Positions 1-5,602 of a DNA stretch of 7,801 bases are shown piece after piece; the stretch's first letter is position 1; each line of letters starts with the position of its first letter. Position numbers and translations under genes: made by a program. Below the pieces are notes generated by a model, which was given only the letters and a program-made list of their open reading frames with translations, had not been told where the DNA came from and did not search any database. The stretch is from Tannerella sp. Lineage in GTDB: Bacteria > Bacteroidota > Bacteroidia > Bacteroidales > Tannerellaceae. The stretch lies in the NCBI GenBank assembly GCA_031268395.1, contig JAIRXI010000141.1, positions 1 to 7,801 of the forward strand, written 5' to 3'.

Positions 1-110
1 AAGCCGGCAACTAATCCCAAAACGGACTAAAAAAAGACATTTCTCCAGGATTACTAAAAAAGGAAAATATCAAAAATACAAATAATATATATGCTATGTT
101 AGTGACATTG

Positions 111-135
111 GTCCCGGCCAGGGACGGAATGTTGG
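111..135 (+). repeat. REP-like stem-loop with GGAATGT tail, copy 1
   Basis: GTCCC and GGGAC form a 5-bp stem around a GGCCA loop, followed by the tail GGAATGTTGG. A close copy with a longer stem lies at 7380-7404 (shared tail GGAATGT then GG). The copy sits 26-50 bp beyond the topA stop codon in AT-rich DNA. There is no T-run directly after the stem on either strand, so an intrinsic terminator is not clearly supported. The rest of 1-110 is AT-rich and shows no gene. Confidence 0.5.
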
Positions 136-160
136 CAGAAAGAGGAATTGTTATGGCGAT

Positions 161-2497
161 TTATGAAGTCTTTTTTTTGACCGGTTTCCGTTTTTTGCTG
201 TTCTTCTCCGCCGACTGATCTATGATTTTCCTGCACGCTTCCAACGTCAATTCGGCCGGCTCCATGCCTTTCGGGATACGGTAGTTTGTACTCTGAAAGG
301 TGATATATGCACCGAAACGGCCTTTCAGAATCTGCAGATCGGGATCTTCCTCAAACTGTTTAACGACACGTTCCGCTTCTTTGACATGCTTTTCCCTGAT
401 CAGCTGAATAGCTTCCGCTATGTTGATGGTATACGGACTCAATGTTTTGGGGATAGAGATGTATTTCCCCTGGAAACGGATAAACGGGCCGAAACGTCCG
501 ATGCCGGCAATGATTTCATCGCCTTCAAATTCGCCGACCGGACGGGGAAGACTAAACAGTTTCAGCGTTTCTTCCAGCGTGATGGTCTCGATGGACTGGC
601 CTTTTATCAGCGAGGCAAAACGCGGCTTGGGCAGCTCCGGGTTGCCCTGTCCGATCTGGGCAATCGGGCCATAGCGTCCGATCTTGACAAAGACGGGTTC
701 GCCGCTTTCGGGGTCGATACCGACCTGGCGCTCCCCTACCTTGTGCGCCGTTCTTATGGCGGAGGTTGCTTCCACCGCCGGATGGAAAAACTTGTAGAAC
801 TTGTCCAGCGCACGGGTCCAGACCAGTTCGCCTTCGGCAATGGCATCAAATTCCTTTTCGACATTGGCCGTAAAGTTATAGTCCATCACGTTGGGGAAAT
901 ATTCCATCAGGAAGTCATTGACAACGATGCCGATGTCGGTAGGCAACAGTTTATTGCGGTCCACGCCAACCATTTCCGTCTTTTCCGCGGCGGTGATTTC
1001 CCCGTCTTTCAGCGTAAGGATGCCATACGTGCGTTCTTCGCCCGGCTTGTCGCCCCGCACAACGTATTCCCGGTTCTGGATCGTCTGGATGGTCGGGGCG
1101 TAGGTCGACGGGCGACCGATGCCCAGTTCTTCCAGGCGGCGCACCAGACTGGCTTCCGTATAGCGCGGCGGGCGCTGCGTAAAGCGTTCGGTTGCCGTCA
1201 TCTCGGCCAGGCCCGGTGTTTCGTTGAGCGTGACGGGAGGCAACAGTCCGTTCTCCTGTTCCTTCTCGGCGTCGTCGTCGGAGCTTTCCATATATACATG
1301 CAGGAATCCGTCAAACTGGAGGACTTCGCCCACGGCGACGAATTTTTCTTTCTTCCCTTCGGTACCGATGGAAATGGTGGTCCGTTCCAGTTCGGCATCG
1401 GCCATCTGGCAGGCGACGGTACGTTTGTATATCAAGTCATACAGTTTTTTATCCTGGACGCCTCCGTGAATTTCCGGTTCGTTCATGTTCGTCGGGCGGA
1501 TGGCTTCGTGTGCTTCCTGGGCGCCCTTGCTTTTCGTCTGATATTTCCGGAAGCGGTAATATTTTTCGCCATACGTGTTTGTGATGGTTTCCCGGGACGT
1601 TCCCAGCGCCAGATCGCTCAGGTTGACCGAATCGGTACGCATGTAGGTGATGTGTCCCGATTCGTACAGCCGCTGGGCGACAATCATGGTTTGCGACACG
1701 GAAAAGCCCAGTTTGCGGGCGGCTTCCTGTTGCAGGGTGGAGGTGGTGAAAGGCGGAGCCGGCGATTTCCGGAACGGTTTGGTGGAGATGTCGTCGACCG
1801 TGAACTCGGCCGACCGGCAGGACAGTAGAAATTCGCGGGCTTCTTCCCTGTTTTTCAGTCGCCTGTTCAGTTCCGTTTTCAGCAGTGTTTTGCCGTCGGA
1901 CAGCAGGAAATGAGCCGTCACGCGGCAGAACGCTTCCGAAACGAACTGCTGGACCTCCCGCTCGCGTTCCACCAGCAGACGAACGGCTACGGACTGCACG
2001 CGGCCGGCCGACAGAGCCGGCTTGACTTTCCGCCAGAGAATCGGCGAGACTTCAAAGCCGACAATCCTGTCCAGCACCCGTCGCGCCTGCTGAGCGTGCA
2101 CCAGATTGATGTCGATGTTGCGGGGATGTGTCAGGGCTTGCAGGATGGCATTCCGGGTGATCTCGTGGAAGACGATCCGCTGCGTCTTTTCCGGCGGAAG
2201 GCCCAGGGCTTCCGACAGGTGCCAGGCGATGGCCTCGCCTTCGCGGTCTTCGTCGGAGGCAAGCAGCACTTCTTCCGCTTTGGCCGACGCTTTCTTCAAC
2301 TCGGATACCAGTTTCCGCTTCTCCGACGGGATGACGTATTGGGGTGCATAATCATGCTCAATGTCAACACTGAATTCCTTTGCCTTCAAATCGCGGATAT
2401 GTCCGTAACTCGACAAAACTATGTAGTCTTTCCCAAGAAATTTTTCTATTGTTTTGGCTTTGGCCGGGGATTCTACAATGACTAATTTTTTCTGCAT
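161..2497 (-). CDS. topA: DNA topoisomerase I (type IA)
   Basis: This enzyme relaxes negative supercoils by making a transient single-strand break through a 5'-phosphotyrosine. The 778-residue protein opens with a Toprim domain: LVIVESPAKAKTIEKFLG holds the catalytic Glu9, and SDEDREGEA (81-89) gives the metal-binding acidic triad Asp82, Asp84 and Glu86. The central type IA domain carries SAGRVQSVAVRLLVERE near 163-179 and GHITYMRTDS (281-290) with active-site Tyr285. ELGIGRPSTYAPTI (457-470) is another family signature. The C-terminus has no four-cysteine zinc ribbons. Instead there are three Topo_C-type repeats marked by GRYGPIAQIG (607), GRFGPFIRF (667) and GRFGAYITF (726), then a lysine-rich tail, a layout common outside the proteobacteria. 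The chosen start, MQKKLVIVESPAKA, places the Toprim motif at the usual distance from the N-terminus. It has its own promoter and is transcribed away from queA's 3' end. Confidence 0.98.
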   Translation of the reverse strand: MQKKLVIVESPAKAKTIEKFLGKDYIVLSSYGHIRDLKAKEFSVDIEHDYAPQYVIPSEKRKLVSELKKASAKAEEVLLASDEDREGEAIAWHLSEALGLPPEKTQRIVFHEITRNAILQALTHPRNIDINLVHAQQARRVLDRIVGFEVSPILWRKVKPALSAGRVQSVAVRLLVEREREVQQFVSEAFCRVTAHFLLSDGKTLLKTELNRRLKNREEAREFLLSCRSAEFTVDDISTKPFRKSPAPPFTTSTLQQEAARKLGFSVSQTMIVAQRLYESGHITYMRTDSVNLSDLALGTSRETITNTYGEKYYRFRKYQTKSKGAQEAHEAIRPTNMNEPEIHGGVQDKKLYDLIYKRTVACQMADAELERTTISIGTEGKKEKFVAVGEVLQFDGFLHVYMESSDDDAEKEQENGLLPPVTLNETPGLAEMTATERFTQRPPRYTEASLVRRLEELGIGRPSTYAPTIQTIQNREYVVRGDKPGEERTYGILTLKDGEITAAEKTEMVGVDRNKLLPTDIGIVVNDFLMEYFPNVMDYNFTANVEKEFDAIAEGELVWTRALDKFYKFFHPAVEATSAIRTAHKVGERQVGIDPESGEPVFVKIGRYGPIAQIGQGNPELPKPRFASLIKGQSIETITLEETLKLFSLPRPVGEFEGDEIIAGIGRFGPFIRFQGKYISIPKTLSPYTINIAEAIQLIREKHVKEAERVVKQFEEDPDLQILKGRFGAYITFQSTNYRIPKGMEPAELTLEACRKIIDQSAEKNSKKRKPVKKKTS

Positions 2498-2526
2498 ATT
2501 ACTGTTGCTTGTTTTTAAATCGGGGG

Positions 2527-2560
2527 CAAAGATACAAAAAAACCGTATGCCCGATTCAAA
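2527..2560 (-). promoter_or_regulatory. Predicted topA promoter (Bacteroidota type)
   Basis: Read on the minus strand, TATCTTTG (2534-2527) matches the Bacteroidota -7 consensus TAnnTTTG, and TTTG (2560-2557) matches the -33 element, with about 22 bases between them. Transcription would start near 2520, giving a leader of only about 20-25 nt that is A-rich and lacks a strong Shine-Dalgarno sequence, as is usual in this phylum. The assignment rests on motif and position only. Confidence 0.75.
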
Positions 2561-2650
2561 TTCCCGTAATCGGGCCGGACAGACGAATGGCGGGAGAGTA
2601 CCGGAAGATGTGTCTAACGGATCTCCCGGGGCTTAAGGGATCCATCTATA

Positions 2651-2678
2651 ACGATGAACGATGAACGATGAACGGGGG
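2651..2678 (+). repeat. 7-bp tandem repeat ACGATGA x3 running into ACGGGGG
   Basis: ACGATGA occurs three times in direct tandem from 2651, followed by ACGGGGG. The last 14 bases of the unit, AACGATGAACGGGG (2664-2677), recur exactly at 7559-7572. Both sites also share a TCTAT just before the unit. This makes it a dispersed sequence that has undergone tandem expansion here, not just a local slippage tract. Confidence 0.7.
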
Positions 2679-2720
2679 CATTGTGTATTTTCAAGTGCTG
2701 AAGCGTCTAATGAACATTTC

Positions 2721-2806
2721 GGGATTAACCCGACATGTCCATTGGCGGCCTCACCCACCAAGCCTCCTTCGTGGGCGACGCGACCAAATGGACACGTTGG
2801 GATTAA
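2721..2806. repeat. Imperfect palindrome flanked by direct repeats GGGATTAA
   Basis: TGTCCATT (2736-2743) pairs with AATGGACA (2787-2794). Inside, CCCAC (2753-2757) can pair with GTGGG (2771-2775) around a 13-base loop. The same octamer GGGATTAA stands outside each arm, at 2721-2728 and 2799-2806, in direct orientation. An inverted repeat bracketed by a short direct repeat is the layout of a small non-autonomous insertion with target duplication, but the arms are short and imperfect, so chance or an RNA hairpin remain possible. Confidence 0.4.
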
Positions 2807-2826
2807 AATGTGGTGGAAATGAGGTC
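2802..2826 (+). repeat. 25-bp dispersed repeat, copy 1
   Basis: The unit begins ATTAAAAT and ends GGTGGAAATGAGGTC. A second copy at 7527-7551 matches 23 of 25 bases, differing only at unit positions 9 and 10. Both copies are intergenic, on the same strand, and each lies within about 150 bp of an AACGATGAACGGGG unit, but in reversed order at the two sites. Its function is unknown. Confidence 0.7.
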
Positions 2827-2965
2827 TCTTTGCCCGAAAGGATGAGTTCCGCCGCATACACCGGCGAAACAGGCCATGCCATCCGCTGAACGTGTGACGG
2901 CTTTTTCAGCACACAGGGTGTTACGGGTGACCCCATTCCCGTCCTGCTTATTCTCCGGAGAAAAC

Positions 2966-4183
2966 TCATAACAATAATGAACTGTCGCCATAGCTCAAAA
3001 AACGAAAATCATGACTCAGCGCGTAATCATAGATTTGTTTCCAGTCGCCTCCCGTAAAAGCCGCCACCAGCAAGAGCAAAGTGCTTTGAGGCTGATGGAA
3101 ATTTGTCAGTATGCCGTTTACCAGGCGAAACGAATAACCCGGTGCGATAAGGAGTTGAGTGGCCATGGTCAACTGATCGGTCTGTTGCCGATCCAGATAA
3201 GCGAGAATTTGGTGCAATGCCTCGGAGGGAGAAATGTCCGGAAGCCTTTCTTCATAAGGTGTCCACTGTCCGACGGTCCGTTCTTCGTCCAGCGCATCCG
3301 GATGCCGTGCCAGCATGGCGCCGATGTAATACAGGCTCTCCAGCGTCCGCACCGACGTGGTTCCTACGGCAATCACACGTCCCGGCGATGCAAGTAAACG
3401 GACCACGGTCCGGCGCTGCACCGTGAACCACTCCGTATGCATGGGGTGTGCGTCGAGGGTTTCCGTCTTGACCGGTTTGAATGTGCCTGCCCCGACATGC
3501 AGGGTGATCTCTTCCCGCTCAAACCCCCTGTCAGCCAGCGCCGACAAGGTGTCGGGCGTGAAATGCAGCCCGGCCGTAGGCGCCGCCACCGAACCCTTGA
3601 TTTTTGAGTAAACAGTCTGATAGGCAGACAGGTCAGCGACTTCCGCCTCGCGATGCAAATAGGGTGGAATGGGCAACTTCCCTGCGGCGTCCAACAGGTC
3701 GGCAAAGGTGCAGAAATCCGGTTCCCACGAAAAGGCAATCCAGTGAATATCCTCGCAGGTGGCCACTCGCCTGGCCGTCAAGGTGACGGTTTTGTTTCCG
3801 GCATGAACCGTTTGTGTCAAAAGTCCGTCTTTCCATTTTTTTCGATTGCCGATCAGACATTTCCATACACATTGCTTCGTCTGCTGAAAAGCGAGCACGT
3901 AGTCGTGCGGGTCGACGGGTTCCAGACAAAAGAGTTCGATGGATGCGCCGGTTGTCTTTTGGAACAGCAGACGCGCCTGAATCACGCGTGTATTGTTGAA
4001 AACCAGCAGCGACTTTTCGGGCAAATATTCCGGCAACCGGCAAAAACGGGTTTCGCTGATGTCGCCTTGCCGGTACAGTAATAATCTGGACCTGTCGCGC
4101 CGGACAAGCGGATATCTGGCAATCCGTCCGTCCGGAAGCGGATACTGGTAATCGGCTATGCGAATCTGCCGGGGCGAGGTCAT
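2966..4183 (-). CDS. queA: S-adenosylmethionine:tRNA ribosyltransferase-isomerase (QueA)
   Basis: QueA transfers and isomerises the ribosyl part of S-adenosylmethionine onto 7-aminomethyl-7-deazaguanine at position 34 of tRNAs with GUN anticodons, forming epoxyqueuosine in the cytoplasm. Family motifs appear in the expected order in the 405 residues: VFNNTRVIQARL (61-72), GKLPIPPYLHR (168-178), SVAAPTAGLHFT (198-209), LHVGAGTFKPV (228-238), HTEW (249-252), VGTTSVRTLES (273-283), TNFHQPQSTLLLLVAAF (360-376) and FLSYGD (395-400). It is longer than the roughly 350-residue classical QueA, the extra length being spread through the middle (about residues 80-165) and near 285-325. A long form of this kind occurs in Bacteroidota as I recall. 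ATG at 4183 gives a normal N-terminus (IADYQYPLPDGRIARYPL). It stands alone, with no other queuosine gene nearby. Confidence 0.95.
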   Translation of the reverse strand: MTSPRQIRIADYQYPLPDGRIARYPLVRRDRSRLLLYRQGDISETRFCRLPEYLPEKSLLVFNNTRVIQARLLFQKTTGASIELFCLEPVDPHDYVLAFQQTKQCVWKCLIGNRKKWKDGLLTQTVHAGNKTVTLTARRVATCEDIHWIAFSWEPDFCTFADLLDAAGKLPIPPYLHREAEVADLSAYQTVYSKIKGSVAAPTAGLHFTPDTLSALADRGFEREEITLHVGAGTFKPVKTETLDAHPMHTEWFTVQRRTVVRLLASPGRVIAVGTTSVRTLESLYYIGAMLARHPDALDEERTVGQWTPYEERLPDISPSEALHQILAYLDRQQTDQLTMATQLLIAPGYSFRLVNGILTNFHQPQSTLLLLVAAFTGGDWKQIYDYALSHDFRFLSYGDSSLLL

Positions 4184-4224
4184 TTTATTTCCATTTGAAA
4201 GTCTGTGGGAATGATTTCCGAACG

Positions 4225-4232
4225 CAAAAGTA
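4225..4232 (-). promoter_or_regulatory. Predicted queA promoter -7 element
   Basis: On the minus strand TACTTTTG (4232-4225) fits the Bacteroidota -7 consensus TAnnTTTG and lies 42 bases upstream of the queA ATG. No clean TTTG stands at the -33 position; TTTA-like sequences lie 16 and 23 bases upstream. The leader holds GGAAAT about 4 bases before the ATG. Confidence 0.55.
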
Positions 4233-4297
4233 CGAATTTCCCCACAGGTAAATGCTAAAGAAATCCCGGAGTGACGGCATATCTCTTTTAAATGCCT

Positions 4298-4315
4298 CTG
4301 TTTCAGTGGAAACAG
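4298..4315. repeat. Inverted repeat in the queA/kinase divergent region
   Basis: CTGTTTC and GAAACAG form a perfect 7-bp stem with an AGTG loop. It lies upstream of both divergent promoters, about 66 bases from the queA -7 element and 59 bases from the kinase -33-like element. There is no T-run, so a terminator is unlikely. An operator or a chance dyad are both possible. Confidence 0.35.
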
Positions 4316-4373
4316 ACCGCTAAAAAAAACGTCAAAAAACGCATCATAATTTAAGAGTTTTTTTATACGATGA

Positions 4374-4407
4374 TTGCAGATTTTTCAAAATAAAAACACT
4401 ACCTTTG
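4374..4407 (+). promoter_or_regulatory. Predicted promoter of the sugar kinase gene
   Basis: TACCTTTG (4400-4407) is a full match to the Bacteroidota -7 consensus TAnnTTTG. ATTG ending at 4376 is a near match to the -33 TTTG, with about 23 bases between, and the spacer is A/T-rich. This predicts a leader of about 40 nt. The ATG at 4455 is preceded directly by AAAGG (4449-4453), too close to act as a standard Shine-Dalgarno sequence. Confidence 0.7.
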
Positions 4408-4454
4408 CGAACAAATTTATTATGTAACGACGAAGCATCGAAAAGAACCAAAGG

Positions 4455-5321
4455 ATGATACTGATCGCAGATAGTGGATCGACAAAGGCAGATTGGCGTG
4501 TAGTGGATGAAGATGACATCATCCGATCTGTTCAGACAAAAGGCTTTAACCCGTTTTTTCAATCGGAAGAAGAAATGGGGAGGGAGATCTCTACGCATCT
4601 TTTGGACTCAATCAATCCGCTGGAGATAGATGCAGTGTACTTCTATGGCGCAGGCTGCGTGTTCGAAAAAGTAGAAATCATGCGCAGGGTGATCATGCGG
4701 CACCTTCATGTGGAGCATGTGGAGGTGAATACCGATCTGCTGGCCGCAGCCCGCAGTTCCTGCGGTACGGAAGCGGGTATCACCTGTATCATGGGGACGG
4801 GTTCCAATTCATGTTTCTATGACGGCGAACAGATTGTGCAGACGGTCTCGCCGCTGGGCTACATCCTGGGAGACGAAGGCAGCGGCGCGGATTTGGGAAA
4901 GCAACTCGTCAAAGACCTCCTGAAAGACATGATCACCCCCGAACTGAAAGAAACTTTTCTCAGGCAATTCGGCCTGACGCTGTCCGAGATCATGGAGCGC
5001 GTCTACCGACGGCCGCTGCCCAACCGTTTTCTGGCAAGTTTCGCCCCCTTCCTGTCCGAACATATTGAAGACCCGCGGATACACATGCTGGTATTGAACC
5101 GATTCAAATCTTTTCTGCGACGCAACGTAATGAAATATGACTACCGGAACTTCCGGGCACATTTCGTCGGTTCCGTGGCCTTCCATTTCAGAATCATTTT
5201 GGAGGAAGCCGCCGCCGATACGGGCGTGAAAATCGGCTCGATGATCCTTGCGCCGATGGAAGGACTGATTGCCTACCACACGACAGATCATACCCCCCCA
5301 CCGGTGTTTTTTGACATATAA
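4455..5321 (+). CDS. BadF/BadG/BcrA/BcrD-family ATPase, probable N-acetylglucosamine kinase
   Basis: This is an ASKHA-fold cytoplasmic kinase; relatives in Bacteroidota are usually annotated as N-acetylglucosamine kinase-like and would phosphorylate an amino sugar with ATP. In the 288 residues, IADSGSTKADW (4-14) is the phosphate-1 loop with Asp6 and Asp13. YGAGC (64-68) and the NTDLLAAAR stretch (92-100, Asp94 the likely catalytic-site acid) are typical of the family. CIMGTGSNSC (111-120) is phosphate-2, LGYILGDEGSGADLGK (134-149) is the NAGK-type signature, and FVGSVA (237-242) is the adenosine loop. The GDEGSG motif and the length favour NAGK over the iron-sulphur-bound activators of benzoyl-CoA or 2-hydroxyacyl-CoA dehydratases, because no CxxC cluster ligands are seen. 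Sugar specificity cannot be read from sequence. It has its own promoter and is divergent from queA, with no second gene in its transcript before 5603. Confidence 0.85.
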   Translation: MILIADSGSTKADWRVVDEDDIIRSVQTKGFNPFFQSEEEMGREISTHLLDSINPLEIDAVYFYGAGCVFEKVEIMRRVIMRHLHVEHVEVNTDLLAAARSSCGTEAGITCIMGTGSNSCFYDGEQIVQTVSPLGYILGDEGSGADLGKQLVKDLLKDMITPELKETFLRQFGLTLSEIMERVYRRPLPNRFLASFAPFLSEHIEDPRIHMLVLNRFKSFLRRNVMKYDYRNFRAHFVGSVAFHFRIILEEAAADTGVKIGSMILAPMEGLIAYHTTDHTPPPVFFDI

Positions 5322-5363
5322 CCGATGCGCATTTCCGGGCAAAAGAGACAGCCCGCTCATCGG
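5322..5363 (+). other. Stem-loop immediately after the kinase stop codon
   Basis: CCGATG (5322-5327) pairs with CATCGG (5358-5363), and inside it GGGC (5337-5340) pairs with GCCC (5351-5354), with two further G-C pairs between. The structure begins at the first base after the TAA. It lacks a T-tract, so it may be a 3'-end protective structure or weak terminator, not a classical intrinsic terminator. Confidence 0.35.
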
Positions 5364-5375
5364 GAATGCCCCGAA

Positions 5376-5510
5376 TCAGCCAGAAAGATAATCTTTCAGT
5401 TTTATCCGCAGAATTTTGAGTGATTGGGTAATGCGGTATTCGACCGTTTTGACGGAAACGTCTAGCCGCTGTGCAATCTGCGTGTTCGACAGTTCGCCGA
5501 AACGGCTCAA
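5376..5510 (-). pseudogene. Remnant of an ECF sigma factor, C-terminal region 4
   Basis: The 44 sense codons between a TAA (5513-5511) and a TGA (5378-5376) encode the C-terminal DNA-binding part of an ECF RNA polymerase sigma factor. The segment contains LSRFGELSNTQIAQRL followed by DVSVKTVEYRITQSLKIL and ends in LKDYLSG. This matches the helix-turn-helix of region 4.2 in Bacteroidota SusC/D-associated sigma factors, in which LSRF, LSxxEIA and SVKTVExxI are hallmarks. There is no start codon, no region 2 and no -10 binding part. Upstream of the TAA the reading frame does not resemble a sigma factor and runs into a hairpin (5528-5563), so this is a truncated relic. Such sigma factors usually act with a FecR-type anti-sigma and SusC/SusD transporters, which suggests that the nearby hydrolase once belonged to a polysaccharide utilisation locus (inference). 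Confidence 0.85.
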
Positions 5511-5527
5511 TTACCCTGACAGGATCA

Positions 5528-5563
5528 GGAGACCGTTCCGGGCATAATGTCCGGAACGTCTCC
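5528..5563. other. Long stem-loop between sigma remnant and hydrolase
   Basis: GGAGAC plus GTTCCGG (5528-5541, with one bulged C at 5534) pairs with CCGGAAC plus GTCTCC (5551-5563) around a 9-base loop. This gives 13 base pairs, the strongest hairpin upstream of the hydrolase. No T-tract follows on either strand. It lies 40 bases before the hydrolase ATG and 15 bases beyond the sigma remnant's upstream stop codon, so it could be a leader structure of the hydrolase mRNA, an operator, or a scar at the breakpoint. No TAnnTTTG promoter is visible between it and the ATG. Confidence 0.55.
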
Positions 5564-5602
5564 GTTTCCGGATTATTGAATTTATCAACACAAGGCTAAA
5601 GT

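Larger units (their letters stand above)
2498..2965. other. Repeat-bearing intergenic region between topA and queA
   Basis: These 468 bp hold the topA promoter at the left and no convincing gene. The open frames here are short, lie on both strands and read through the repeats. Visible elements are an ACGATGA tandem repeat (2651-2673), an imperfect palindrome around 2736-2794, a 25-bp dispersed unit (2802-2826) and the perfect 12-bp palindrome TTCTCCGGAGAA (2951-2962), which lies just downstream of the queA stop. I see no T-tract terminator for queA. Confidence 0.7.

Noticed and set aside
386..1828. Long open frame (480 codons) on the plus strand antisense to topA
   Set aside because: It lies wholly inside topA, shows no family motifs and has the composition expected of a frame mirrored from a GC-rich gene.
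2633..2857. Short minus-strand frame between topA and queA
   Set aside because: It spans a tandem repeat, a palindrome and the dispersed unit, with no domain, no promoter and no sign of coding selection.
2498..2965. tRNA or other known RNA gene in the gap
   Set aside because: I searched by eye for cloverleaf arms with the GTTCRANNC motif and found none; the stems present are simple palindromes.
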